The position numbers were made by a program, and so were the translations under genes. Shown piece after piece: positions 25,301-39,021 of a stretch of 64,000 nucleotides of DNA. The stretch lies in the NCBI GenBank assembly GCA_964057225.1, contig OZ059898.1, forward strand, positions 18,887,267-18,951,266, read 5' to 3'. Below the pieces are notes generated by a model. The model was not told the origin of the DNA. It saw only the letters and a program-made list of their open reading frames with translations, and ran no database searches. Every line of letters starts with the position of its first letter. The stretch's first letter is position 1. The stretch comes from Auanema rhodensis. Its lineage: Eukaryota > Nematoda > Chromadorea > Rhabditida > Rhabditidae.

Positions 25301-27625
25301 AATTTACGTGTACTTTAATTTATGCTAATTAAGTGTACACATGATGTGCACTTGGTATGTAACTCGCTTCACGAGAAAGATAAAAAGGTGCGGTTTTCAA
25401 ATTTAGATTTCGCGTGTCCATATTAGTCTAAAAACAAATTTTTATTGATATTGGTGCATGGTAACCATGACTTTGAAATTTACGTGAACTTTAATTTATG
25501 CTAATTAAGTGTACACGTGATGTGCACTTGGAATGTAACTCGCTTCACGTGAAAGATAAAGAGATGGGGTTTTCAAAATTAGATTCCCCATGTCCATATT
25601 AGTCTAAAAACAAATTTTTATTGATATTGGTGCATGGTAACCATGACTTTGAAATTTAGGTGAACTTTAATTTATGCTAATTAAGTGTACACATGATGTG
25701 CACTTGGTATGTAACTCGCTTCACGAGAAAGATAAAAAGATGCGGTTTTCAAATTTAGATTTCGCGTGTCCATATTAGTCTAAAAACAAATTTTTATTGA
25801 TATTGGTGCATGGTAACCATGACTTTGAAATTTACGTGAACTTTAATTTATGCTAATTAAGTGTACACGTGATGTGCACTTGGTAGGTAACTCGCTTCAC
25901 GTGAAAGATAAAGAGATGCGGATTTCAAAATTAGATTCCTCATGTTCATATTAGTCTAAAAACGAATTTTTATTGATATTGATGCATGGTAACCATGACT
26001 TTAAAATTTACGTGAACTTTAATTTATGCTAATTAAGTGTACACGTGATGTGCACTTGGTATGTAACTCGCTTCACGTGAAAGATAAAGAGATGCGGTTT
26101 TCAAAATTAGATTCCGCATGTCCATATTAGTCTAAAAACAAATTTTTATTGATATTGGTGCATGGTAACCATGACTTTGAAATTTACGTGAACTTTAATT
26201 TATGCTAATTAAGTGTACACGTGATGTGCACTTGGTATGTAACTCGCTTCACGTGAAAGATAAAGAGATGCGGTTTTCAAAATTAGATTCCCCATGTCCA
26301 TATTAGTCTAAAAACAAATTTTTATTGATATTCGTGCATGGTAACCATGACTTTGAAATTTACGTGAACTTTAATTTATGCTAATTAAGTGTACACATGA
26401 TGTGCACTTGGTATGTAACTCGCTTCACGAGAAAGATAAAAAGATGCGGTTTTCAAATTTCGATTTCGCGTGTCCATATTAGTCTAAAAACAAATTTTTA
26501 TTGATATTGGTGCATGGTAACCATGACTTTGAAATTTACGTGAACTTTAATTTATGCTAATTAAGTGTACACGTGATGTGCACTTGGTATGTAACTCGCT
26601 TCACGTGAAAGATAAAGAGATGCGGTTTTCAAAATTAGATTCCCCATGTCCATATTAATCTAAAAACATATTTTTATTGATATTGGTGCATGGTAACCAT
26701 GACTTTGAAATTTACGTGAATTTTAATTTATGCTAATTAAGTGTACACATGATGTGCACTTGGTATGTAACTCGCTTCACGTGAAAGATAAAGAGATGCG
26801 GTTTCAAAATTAGATTTCGCATGTCCATATTAGTCTAAAAACAAATTTTTATTGATATTGGTGCATGGTAGCCATGACTTTGAAATTTACGTGAATTTTA
26901 ATTTATGCTAATTAAGTGTACACATGATGTGCACTTGGTATGTAACTCGCTTCACGTGAAAGATAAAGAGATGCGGTTTTCAAAATTAGATTTCGCATGT
27001 CCATATTAGTCTAAAAACAAATTTTTATTGATATTGGTGCATGGCAACCATGACTTTAAAATTTACGTGTACTTTAATTTATGCTAATTAAGTGTACACA
27101 TGATGTGCACTTGGTATGTAACTCGCTTCACGTGAAAGATAAAGAGATGCGGTTTTCAAAATTAGATTCCCCATGTCCATATTAGTCTAAAAACAAATTT
27201 TTATTGATATTCGTGCATGGTAACCATGACTTTGAAATTTACGTGAACTTTAATTTATGCTAATTAAGTGTACACATGATGTGCACTTGGTATGTAACTC
27301 GCTTCACGAGAAAGATAAAAAGATGCGGTTTTCAAATTTCGATTTCGCGTGTCCATATTAGTCTAAAAACAAATTTTTATTGATATTGGTGCATGGTAAC
27401 CATGACTTTGAAATTTACGTGAACTTTAATTTATGCTAATTAAGTGTACACGTGATGTGCACTTGGTATGTAACTCGCTTCACATGAAAGATAAAGAGAT
27501 GCGGTTTTCAAAATTAGATTCCCCATGTCCATATTAGTCTAAAAACATATTTTTATTGATATTGGTGCATGGTAACCATGACTTTGAAATTTACGTGAAT
27601 TTTAATTTATGCTAATTAAGTGTAC
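22400..27625. repeat. Large block duplication with 2815 bp offset
   Basis: The copies are about 22400-24810 and 25215-27625, separated by about 0.4 kb. Shared private markers at exactly 2815 bp are ttaggtgaac (22851/25666), taggtaactc, taatctaaa (23841/26656), ggtagcc (24051/26866), cttcacatg (24666/27481) and a one-base deletion giving gcggtttcaaaa (monomers 23936/26751). The offset is 16 monomers minus one base because the deletion was copied too. The copies part at acacgtgatg versus acacatgatg near 24810/27625. Inside each copy an 879 bp 5-monomer HOR is marked by gatattcgtg (23512/24391; 26327/27206). Confidence 0.88.
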
Positions 27626-29211
27626 ACATGATGTGCACTTGGTATGTAACTCGCTTCACGTGAAAGATAAAGAGATGCGGTTTCAAAATTAGATTTCGCA
27701 TGTCCATATTAGTATAAAAACAAATTTTTATTGATATTGGTGCATGGTAACCATGACTTTGAAATTTACGTGAATTTTAATTTATGCTAATTAAGTGTAC
27801 ACATGATGTGCACTTGGTATGTAACTCGCTTCACGTGAAAGATAAAGAGATGCGGTTTTCAAAATTAGATTTCGCATGTCCATATTAGTCTAAAAACAAA
27901 TTTTTATTGATATTGGTGCATGGCAACCATGACTTTAAAATTTACGTGTACTTTAATTTATGCTAATTAAGTGTACACATGATGTGCACTTGGTATGTAA
28001 CTCGCTTCACGTGAAAGATAAAGAGATGCGGTTTTCAAAATTAGATTCCTCATGTCCATATTAGTCTAAAAACAAATTTTTATTGATATTGGTGCATGGC
28101 AACCATGACTTTAAAATTTACGTGTACTTTAATTTATGCTAATTAAGTGTACACATGATGTGCACTTGGTATGTAACTCGCTTCACGTCAAAGATAAAGA
28201 GATGGGGTTTTCAAAATTAGATTCCCCATGTCCATATTAGTCTAAAAACAAATTTTTATTAATATTGGTGCATGGTAACCATGACTTTGAAATTTACGTG
28301 AACTTTAATTTATGCTTATTAAGTGTACACGTGATGTGCACTTGGTATGTAACTCGCTTCACGTGAAAGATAAATGGATGCGGTTTTCAAAATTAGATTC
28401 CCCATGCCCATATTAGTCTAAAAACAAATTTTTATTGATATTGGTGCATGGCAACCATGACTTTAAAATTTACGTGTACTTTAATTTATGCTAATTAGGT
28501 GTACACGTGATGTGCACTTGGTATGTAACTCGCTTCACGTGAAAGATAAAGAGATGCGGTTTTCAAAATTAGATTCCCCATGTCCATATTAGTCTAAAAA
28601 CAAATTTTTATTGATATTGGTGCATGGTAACCATGACTTTGAAATTTACGTGAACTTTAATTTATGCTAATTAAGTGTACACGTGATGTGCACTTGGTAT
28701 GTAACTCGCTTCACGTGAAAGATAAAAAGATGCGGTTTTCAAAATTAGATTCCCCATGTCCATATTAGTCTAAAAACAAATTTTTATTGATATTCGTGCA
28801 TGGTAACCATGACTTTGAAATTTACGTGAACTTTAATTTATGCTAATTAAGTGTACACATGATGTGCACTTGGTATGTAACTCGCTTCACGAGAAAGATA
28901 AAAAGATGCGGTTTTCAAATTTCGATTTCGCGTGTCCATATTAGTCTAAAAACAAATTTTTATTGATATTGGTGCATGGTAACCATGACTTTGAAATTTA
29001 CGTGAATTTTAATTTATGCTAATTAAGTGTACACATGATGTGCACTTGGTATGTAACTCGCTTCACGTGAAAGATAAAGAGATGCGGTTTCAAAATTAGA
29101 TTTCGCATGTCCATATTAGTCTAAAAACAAATTTTTATTGATATTGGTGCATGGCAACCATGACTTTGAAATTTACGTGAATTTTAATTTATGCTAATTA
29201 AGTGTACACAT
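27626..29211. repeat. Transition block with two more 175 bp deletion monomers
   Basis: Monomers at 27630 and 29037 carry the same gcggtttcaaaa deletion seen at 23936 and 26751. They are followed by class C monomers with tttcgcatg and cctcatg, a cgtcaaag gatgggg monomer (28157) and a catgccc monomer (28333, with the private attaggtg). The gatattcgtg marker recurs at 28789, which is 1583 bp from the copy at 27206. Confidence 0.75.
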
Positions 29212-31147
29212 GATGTGCACTTGGTATGTAACTCGCTTCACGTGAAAGATAAAGAGATGCGGTTTTCAAAATTAGATTTCGCATGTCCATATTAGTCTAA
29301 AAACAAATTTTTATTGATATTGGTGCATGGCAACCATGACTTTAAAATTTACGTGTACTTTAATTTATGCTAATTAAGTGTACACATGATGTGCACTTGG
29401 TATGTAACTCGCTTCACGTGAAAGATAAAGAGATGCGGTTTTCAAAATTAGATTCCTCATGTCCATATTAGTCTAAAAACAAATTTTTATTGATATTGGT
29501 GCATGGCAACCATGACTTTAAAATTTACGTGTACTTTAATTTATGCTAATTAAGTGTACACATGATGTGCACTTGGTATGTAACTCGCTTCACGTCAAAG
29601 ATAAAGAGATGGGGTTTTCAAAATTAGATTCCCCATGTCCATATTAGTCTAAAAACAAATTTTTATTAATATTGGTGCATGGTAACCATGACTTTGAAAT
29701 TTACGTGAACTTTAATTTATGCTTATTAAGTGTACACGTGATGTGCACTTGGTATGTAACTCGCTTCACGTGAAAGATAAATGGATGCGGTTTTCAAAAT
29801 TAGATTCCCCATGCCCATATTAGTCTAAAAACAAATTTTTATTGATATTGGTGCATGGCAACCATGACTTTAAAATTTACGTGTACTTTAATTTATGCTA
29901 ATTAAGTGTACACATGATGTGCACTTGGTATGTAACTCGCTTCACGTCAAAGATAAAGAGATGCGGTTTTCAAAATTAGATTCCCCATGTCCATATTAGT
30001 CTAAAAACAAATTTTTATTAATATTGGTACATGGTAACCATGACTTTGAAATTTACGTGAATTTTAATTTATGCTAATTAAGTGTACACATGATGTGCAC
30101 TTGGTATGTAACTCGCTTCACGTGAAAGATAAAGAGATGCGGTTTTCAAAATTAGATTTCGCATGTCCATATTAGTCTAAAAACAAATTTTTATTGATAT
30201 TGGTGCATGGCAACCATGACTTTAAAATTTACGTGTACTTTAATTTATGCTAATTAAGTGTACACATGATGTGCACTTGGTATGTAACTCGCTTCACGTG
30301 AAAGATAAAGAGATGCGGTTTTCAAAATTAGATTCCTCATGTCCATATTAGTCTAAAAACAAATTTTTATTGATATTGGTGCATGGCAACCATGACTTTA
30401 AAATTTACGTGTACTTTAATTTATGCTAATTAAGTGTACACATGATGTGCACTTGGTATGTAACTCGCTTCACGTCAAAGATAAAGAGATGGGGTTTTCA
30501 AAATTAGATTCCCCATGTCCATATTAGTCTAAAAACAAATTTTTATTAATATTGGTGCATGGTAACCATGACTTTGAAATTTACGTGAACTTTAATTTAT
30601 GCTTATTAAGTGTACACGTGATGTGCACTTGGTATGTAACTCGCTTCACGTGAAAGATAAATGGATGCGGTTTTCAAAATTAGATTCCCCATGCCCATAT
30701 TAGTCTAAAAACAAATTTTTATTGATATTGGTGCATGGCAACCATGACTTTAAAATTTACGTGTACTTTAATTTATGCTAATTAAGTGTACACATGATGT
30801 GCACTTGGTATGTAACTCGCTTCACGTCAAAGATAAAGAGATGCGGTTTTCAAAATTAGATTCCCCATGTCCATATTAGTCTAAAAACAAATTTTTATTA
30901 ATATTGGTACATGGTAACCATGACTTTGAAATTTACGTGAACTTTAATTTATGCTTATTAAGTGTACACGTGATGTGCACTTGGTATGTAACTCGCTTCA
31001 CGTGAAAGATAAAGGGATGCGGTTTCCAAAATTAGATTCCGCATGTCCATATTAGTCTAAAAACAAATTTTTATTGATATTGGTGCATGGTAACCATGAC
31101 TTTGAAATTTACGTGAACTTTAATTTATGCTAATTAAGTGTACACGT
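29212..31147. repeat. 880 bp (5-monomer) HOR, two units plus one monomer
   Basis: Units 29212-30091 and 30092-30971 run: tttcgcatg/C, cctcatg/C, cgtcaaag gatgggg with ttattaat, aaatggatg catgccc/C, then cgtcaaag with the private ggtacatgg (30021 decade and 30901). The second unit ends with gcttatt, whereas the first ends with gaatttt and ctaatt. The final monomer (30972) has aagggatg and gcggtttcc. Confidence 0.83.
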
Positions 31148-34137
31148 GATGTTACTTGGTATGTAACTCGCTTCACGTGAAAGATAAAGAGATGCGGTTT
31201 CCAAAATTAGATTCCGCATGTCCATATTAGTCTTAAAACAAATTTTTATTGATATTGGTGCATGGTAACCATGACTTTGAAATTTACGTGAACTTTAATT
31301 TATGCTAATTAAGTGTACACGTGATGTTACTTGGTATGTAACTCGCTTCACGTGAAAGATAAAGAGATGCGGTTTTCAAAATTAGATTCCCCATGTCCAT
31401 ATTAGTCTAAAAACAAATTTTTATTGATATTGGTGCATGGCAACCATGACTTTAAAATTTACGTGTACTTTAATTTATGCTAATTAAGTGTACACATGAT
31501 GTGCACTTGGTATGTAACTCGCTTCACGAGAAAGATAAAAAGGTGCGGTTTTCAAAATTAGATTTCGCGTGTCCATATTAGTCTAAAAACAAATTTTTAT
31601 TGATATTGGTGCATGGTAACCATGACTTTGAAATTTACGTGAACTTTAATTTATGCTAATTAAGTGTACACGTGATGTGCACTTGGTATGTAACTCGCTT
31701 CACGTGAAAGATAAAGAGATGCGGTTTTCAAAATTAGATTCCGCATGTCCATATTAGTCTAAAAACAAATTTTTATTGATATTGGTGCATGGTAACCATG
31801 ACTTTGAAATTTACGTGAACTTTAATTTATGCTAATTAAGTGTACACGTGATGTGCACTTGGAATGTAACTCGCTTCACGTGAAAGATAAAGAGATGCGG
31901 TTTTCAAAATTAGATTCCCCATGTCCATATTAGTCTAAAAACAAATTTTTATTGATATTGGTGCATGGTAACCATGACTTTGAAATTTACGTGAACTTTA
32001 ATTTATGCTAATTAAGTGTACACATGATGTGCACTTGGTATGTAACTCGCTTCACGAGAAAGATAAAAAGATGCGGTTTTCAAATTTAGATTTCGCGTGT
32101 CCATATTAGTCTAAAAACGAATTTTTATTGATATTGGTGCATGGTAACCATGACTTTGAAATTTACGTGAACTTTAATTTATGCTAATTAAGTGTACACG
32201 TGATGTGCACTTGGTATGTAACTCGCTTCACGTGAAAGATAAAGAGATGCGGTTTTCAAAATTAGATTCCTCATGTCCATATTAGTCCAAAAACAAATTT
32301 TTATTGATATTGGTTCATGGTAACCATGTCTTTGAAAATTACGTGAACTTTAATTTATGCTAATTAAGTGTACACGTGATGTGCACTTGGAATGTAACTC
32401 GCTTCACGTGAAAGATAAAGAGATGCGGTTTTCAAAATTAGATTCCCCATGTCCATATTAGTCTAAAAACAAATTTTTATTGATATTGGTGCATGGTAAC
32501 CATGACTTTGAAATTTACGTGAACTTTAATTTATGCTAATTAAGTGTACACGTGATGTGCACTTGGTATGTAACTCGCTTCACGTGAAAGATAAAGAGAT
32601 GCGGTTTTCAAAATTAGATTCCGCATGTCCATATTAGTCTAAAAACAAATTTTTATTGATATTGGTGCATGGTAACCATGACTTTGAAATTTACGTGAAC
32701 TTTAATTTATGCTAATTAAGTGTACACGTGATGTGCACTTGGAATGTAACTCGCTTCACGTGAAAGATAAAGAGATGCGGTTTTCAAAATTAGATTCCCC
32801 ATGTCCATATTAGTCTAAAAACAAATTTTTATTGATATTGGTGCATGGTAACCATGACTTTGAAATTTACGTGAACTTTAATTTATGCTAATTAAGTGTA
32901 CACATGATGTGCACTTGGTATGTAACTCGCTTCACGAGAAAGATAAAAAGATGCGGTTTTCAAATTTAGATTTCGCGTGTCCATATTAGTCTAAAAACGA
33001 ATTTTTATTGATATTGGTGCATGGTAACCATGACTTTGAAATTTACGTGAACTTTAATTTATGCTAATTAAGTGTACACTTGATGTGCACTTGGTATGTA
33101 ACTCTCTTCACGTGAAAGATAAAGAGATGCGGTTTTCAAAATTAGATTCCTCATGTCCATATTAGTCCAAAAACAAATTTTTATTGATATTGGTTCATGG
33201 TAACCATGTCTTTGAAAATTACGTGAACTTTAATTTATGCTAATTAAGTGTACACGTGATGTGCACTTGGTATGTAACTCGCTTCACGTGAAAGATAAAG
33301 AGATGCGGTTTTCAAAATTAGATTCCCCATGTCCATATTAGTCTAAAAACAAATTTTTATTGATATTGGTGCATGGCAACCATGACTTTGAAATTTACGT
33401 GAACTTTAATTTATGCTAATTAAGTGTACACGTGATGTGCACTTGGTATGTAACTCGCTTCACGTGAAAGATAAAGAGATGCGGTTTTCAAATTTAGATT
33501 TCGCGTGTCCATATTAGTCTAAAAACAAATTTTTATTGATATTGGTGCATGGTAACCATGACTTTGAAATTTACGTGAACTTTAATTTATGCTAATTAAG
33601 TGTACACGTGATGAGCACTTGGTATGTAACTCGCTTCACGTGAAAGATAAAGAGATGCGGTTTTCAAAATTAGATTCCGCATGTCCATATTAGTCTAAAA
33701 ACAAATTTTTATTGATATTGGTGCATGGTAACCATGACTTTGAAATTTACGTGAACTTTAATTTATGCTAATTAAGTGTACACGTGATGTGCACTTGGAA
33801 TGTAACTCGCTTCACGTGAAAGATAAAGAGATGCGGTTTTCAAAAATAGATTCCCCATGTCCATATTAGTCTAAAAACAAATTTTTATTGATATTGGTGC
33901 ATGGTAACCATGACTTTGAAATTTACGTGAACTTTAATTTATGCTAATTAAGTGTACACATGATGTGCACTTGGTATGTAACTCGCTTCACGAGAAAGAT
34001 AAAAAGATGCGGTTTTCAAATTTAGATTTCGCGTGTCCATATTAGTCTAAAAACAAATTTTTATTGATATTGGTGCATGGTAACCATGACTTTGAAATTT
34101 ACGTGAACTTTAATTTATGCTAATTAAGTGTACACGT
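31148..34137. repeat. Shortened monomers and 880 bp HOR
   Basis: Monomers 31148 and 31323 are 175 bp, with gatgttacttgg in place of gatgtgcacttgg. An 880 bp repeat then runs from 31674-32553 into 32554-33257. Its private marker is a monomer with agtccaaaa, ggttcatgg, tgtctttg and gaaaattacg (32202 and 33082). The ggttcatgg and tgtctttg changes are otherwise typical of the TTAAATG subfamily at 59.7-64 kb. The rest is common, class C, class E and ccgcatg monomers. Confidence 0.78.
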
Positions 34138-37100
34138 GATGTGCACTTGGTAGGTAACTCGCTTCACGTGAAAGATAAAGAGATGCGGATTTCAAAATTA
34201 GATTCCTCATGTTCATATTAGTCTAAAAACGAATTTTTATTGATATTGATGCATGGTAACCATGACTTTAAAATTTACGTGAACTTTAATTTATGCTAAT
34301 TAAGTGTACACGTGATGTGCACTTGGTATGTAACTCGCTTCACGTGAAAGATAAAGAGATGCGGTTTTCAAAATTAGATTCCGCATGTCCATATTAGTCT
34401 AAAAACAAATTTTTATTGATATTGGTGCATGGTAACCATGACTTTGAAATTTACGTGAACTTTAATTTATGCTAATTAAGTGTACACGTGATGTGCACTT
34501 GGTATGTAACTCGCTTCACGTGAAAGATAAAGAGATGCGGTTTTCAAAATTAGATTCCCCATGTCCATATTAGTCTAAAAACAAATTTTTATTGATATTC
34601 GTGCATGGTAACCATGACTTTGAAATTTACGTGAACTTTAATTTATGCTAATTAAGTGTACACGTGATGTGCACTTGGTATGTAACTCGCTTCACGTGAA
34701 AGATAAAGAGATGCGGTTTTCAAAATTAGATTCCCCATGTCCATATTAGTCTAAAAACAAATTTTTATTGATATTGGTGTATGGTAACCATGACTTTGAA
34801 ATTTACGTGAACTTTAATTTATGCTAATTAAGTGTACACGTGATGTGCACTTGGTATGTAACTCGCTTCACATGAAAGATAAAGAGATGCGGTTTTCAAA
34901 ATTAGATTCCCCATGTCCATATTAGTCTAAAAACATATTTTTATTGATATTGGTGCATGGTAACCATGACTTTGAAATTTACGTGAATTTTAATTTATGC
35001 TAATTAAGTGTACACATGATGTGCACTTGGTATGTAACTCGCTTCACGTGAAAGATAAAGAGATGCGGTTTTCAAAATTAGATTTCGCATGTCCATATTA
35101 GTCTAAAAACAAATTTTTATTGATATTGGTGCATGGCAACCATGACTTTAAAATTTACGTGTACTTTAATTTATGCTAATTAAGTGTACACATGATGTGC
35201 ACTTGGTATGTAACTCGCTTCACGTGAAAGATAAAGAGATGCGGTTTTCAAAATTAGATTCCTCATGTCCATATTAGTCTAAAAACAAATTTTTATTGAT
35301 ATTGGTGCATGGCAACCATGACTTTAAAATTTACGTGTACTTTAATTTATGCTAATTAAGTGTACACATGATGTGCACTTGGTATGTAACTCGCTTCACG
35401 TGAAAGATAAAGTGATGCGGTTTTCAAAATTAGATTCCGCATGTCCATATTAGTCTAAAAACAAATTTTTATTGATATTGGTGCATGGTAACCATGACTT
35501 TGAAATTTACGTGAACTTTAATTTATGCTAATTAAGTGTACACGTGATGTGCACTTGGTATGTAACTCGCTTCACGTGAAAGAAAAAGAGATGCGGTTTT
35601 CAAAATTAGATTCCCCATGTCCATATTAGTCTAAAAACAAATTCTTATTGATATTGGTGCATGGTAACCATGACTTTGAAATTTACGTGAACTTTAATTT
35701 ATGCTAATTAAGTGTACACGTGATGTGCACTTGGTATGTAAGTCGCTTCACGTGAAAGATAAAGAGATGCGGTTTTCAAAATTAGATTCCCCATGTCCAT
35801 ATTAGTCCAAAAACAAATTTTTATTGATATTGGTGCATGGCAACCATGACTTTAAAATTTACGTGTACTTTAATTTATGCTAATTAAGTGTACACATGAT
35901 GTGCACTTGGTATGTAACTCGCTTCACGAGAAAGATAAAAAGGTGCGGTTTTCAAATTTAGATTTCGCGTGTCCATATTAGTCTAAAAACAAATTTTTAT
36001 TGATATTGGTGCATGGTAACCATGACTTTGAAATTTACGTGAACTTTAATTTATGCTAATTAAGTGTACACGTGATGTGCACTTGGTATGTAACTCGCTT
36101 CACGTGAAAGATAAAGAGATGCGGTTTTCAAAATTAGATTCCCCATGTCCATGTTAGTCCAAAAACAAATTTTTATTGATATTGGTGCATGGCAACCATG
36201 ACTTTAAAATTTACGTGTACTTTAATTTATGCTAATTAAGTGTACACATGATGTGCACTTGGTATGTAACTCGCTTCACGAGAAAGATAAAAAGGTGCGG
36301 TTTTCAAATTTAGATTTCGCGTGTCCATATTAGTCTAAAAACAAATTTTTATTGATATTGGTGCATGGCAACCATGACTTTGAAATTTACGTGAACTTTA
36401 ATTTATGCTAATTAAGTGTACACGTGATGTGCACTTGGTATGTAACTCGCTTCACGTGAAAGATAAAGAGATGCGGTTTTCAAAATTAGATTCCGCATGT
36501 CCATATTAGTCTAAAAACAAATTTTTATTGATATTGGTGCATGGTAACCATGACTTTGAAATTTACGTGAACTTTAATTTATGCTAATTAAGTGTACACG
36601 TGATGTGCACTTGGTATGTAACTCGCTTCACGTGAAAGATAAAGAGATGCGGTTTTCAAAATTAGATTCCCCATGTCCATATTAGTCTAAAAACAAATTT
36701 TTATTGATATTCGTGCATGGTAACCATGACTTTGAAATTTACGTGAACTTTAATTTATGCTAATTAAGTGTACACGTGATGTGCACTTGGTATGTAACTC
36801 GCTTCACGTGAAAGATAAAGAGATGCGGTTTTCAAAATTAGATTCCCCATGTCCATATTAGTCTAAAAACAAATTTTTATTGATATTGGTGTATGGTAAC
36901 CATGACTTTGAAATTTACGTGAACTTTAATTTATGCTAATTAAGTGTACACGTGATGTGCACTTGGTATGTAACTCGCTTCACATGAAAGATAAAGAGAT
37001 GCGGTTTTCAAAATTAGATTCCCCATGTCCATATTAGTCTAAAAACATATTTTTATTGATATTGGTGCATGGTAACCATGACTTTGAAATTTACGTGAAT

Positions 37101-39021
37101 TTTAATTTATGCTAATTAAGTGTACACATGATGTGCACTTGGTATGTAACTCGCTTCACGTGAAAGATAAAGAGATGCGGTTTTCAAAATTAGATTTCGC
37201 ATGTCCATATTAGTCTAAAAACAAATTTTTATTGATATTGGTGCATGGCAACCATGACTTTAAAATTTACGTGTACTTTAATTTATGCTAATTAAGTGTA
37301 CACATGATGTGCACTTGGTATGTAACTCGCTTCACGTGAAAGATAAAGAGATGCGGTTTTCAAAATTAGATTCCTCATGTCCATATTAGTCTAAAAACAA
37401 ATTTTTATTGATATTGGTGCATGGCAACCATGACTTTAAAATTTACGTGTACTTTAATTTATGCTAATTAAGTGTACACATGATGTGCACTTGGTATGTA
37501 ACTCGCTTCACGAGAAAGATAAAAAGGTGCGGTTTTCAAATTTAGATTTCGCGTGTCCATATTAGTCTAAAAACAAATTTTTATTGATATTGGTGCATGG
37601 CAACCATGACTTTAAAATTTACGTGTACTTTAATTTATGCTAATTAAGTGTACACATGATGTGCACTTGGTATGTAACTCGCTTCACGAGAAAGATAAAA
37701 AGGTGCGGTTTTCAAATTTAGATTTCGCGTGTCCATATTAGTCTAAAAACAAATTTTTATTGATATTGGTGCATGGTAACCATGACTTTGAAATTTACGT
37801 GAACTTTAATTTATGCTAATTAAGTGTACACGTGATGTGCACTTGGTATGTAACTCGCTTCACGTGAAAGATAAAGAGATGCGGTTTTCAAAATTAGATT
37901 CCGCATGTCCATATTAGTCTAAAAACAAATTTTTATTGATATTGGTGCATGGTAACCATGACTTTGAAATTTACGTGAACTTTAATTTATGCTAATTAAG
38001 TGTACACGTGATGTGCACTTGGTATGTAACTCGCTTCACAAGAAAGATAAAGAGATGCGGTTTTCAAAATTAGATTCCTCATGCCCATATTAGTCTAAAA
38101 ACAAATTTTTATTGATATTGGTGCATGGCAACCATGACTTTAAAATTTACGTGTACTTTAATTTATGCTAATTAAGTGTACACATGATGTGCACTTGGTA
38201 TGTAACTCGCTTCACGTGAAAGATAAAGTGATGCGGTTTTCAAAATTAGATTCCGCATGTCCATATTAGTCTAAAAACAAATTTTTATTGATATTGGTGC
38301 ATGGTAACCATGACTTTGAAATTTACGTGAACTTTAATTTATGCTAATTAAGTGTACACGTGATGTGCACTTGGTATGTAACTCGCTTCACGTGAAAGAT
38401 AAAGAGATGCGGTTTTCAAAATTAGATTCCGCATGTCCATATTAGTCTAAAAACAAATTTTTATTGATATTGGTGCATGGTAACCATGACTTTGAAATTT
38501 ACGTGAACTTTAATTTATGCTAATTAAGTGTACACGTGATGTGCACTTGGAATGTAACTCGCTTCACGTGAAAGATAAAGAGATGCGGTTTTCAAAAATA
38601 GATTCCCCATGTCCATATTAGTCTAAAAACAAATTTTTATTGATATTGGTGCATGGTAACCATGACTTTGAAATTTACGTGAACTTTAATTTATGCTAAT
38701 TAAGTGTACACATGATGTGCACTTGGTATGTAACTCGCTTCACGAGAAAGATAAAAAGATGCGGTTTTCAAATTTAGATTTCGCGTGTCCATATTAGTCT
38801 AAAAACAAATTTTTATTGATATTGGTGCATGGTAACCATGACTTTGAAATTTACGTGAACTTTAATTTATGCTAATTAAGTGTACACGTGATGTGCACTT
38901 GGTAGGTAACTCGCTTCACGTGAAAGATAAAGAGATGCGGATTTCAAAATTAGATTCCTCATGTTCATATTAGTCTAAAAACGAATTTTTATTGATATTG
39001 ATGCATGGTAACCATGACTTT
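34138..39021. repeat. Mosaic region with 2112 bp-offset duplication
   Basis: The six-monomer block 34314-35369 recurs at 36426-37481, a 12-monomer offset. The order is ccgcatg, gatattcgtg, the private gtgtatgg, class T with cttcacatg, tttcgcatg/C, cctcatg/C. A monomer with taggtaactc and gcggattt begins the region (34138) and recurs at its end (38890), as also at 23056 and 25871. The monomers at 35370-36425 resemble the unit of the 41.7-49.1 kb HOR. Confidence 0.78.

Noticed and set aside
31148-31497. Boundary of the array or a unique insertion near gatgttacttgg
   Set aside because: The two monomers are normal satellite copies with a single-base loss and one substitution. Phase resumes directly afterwards.
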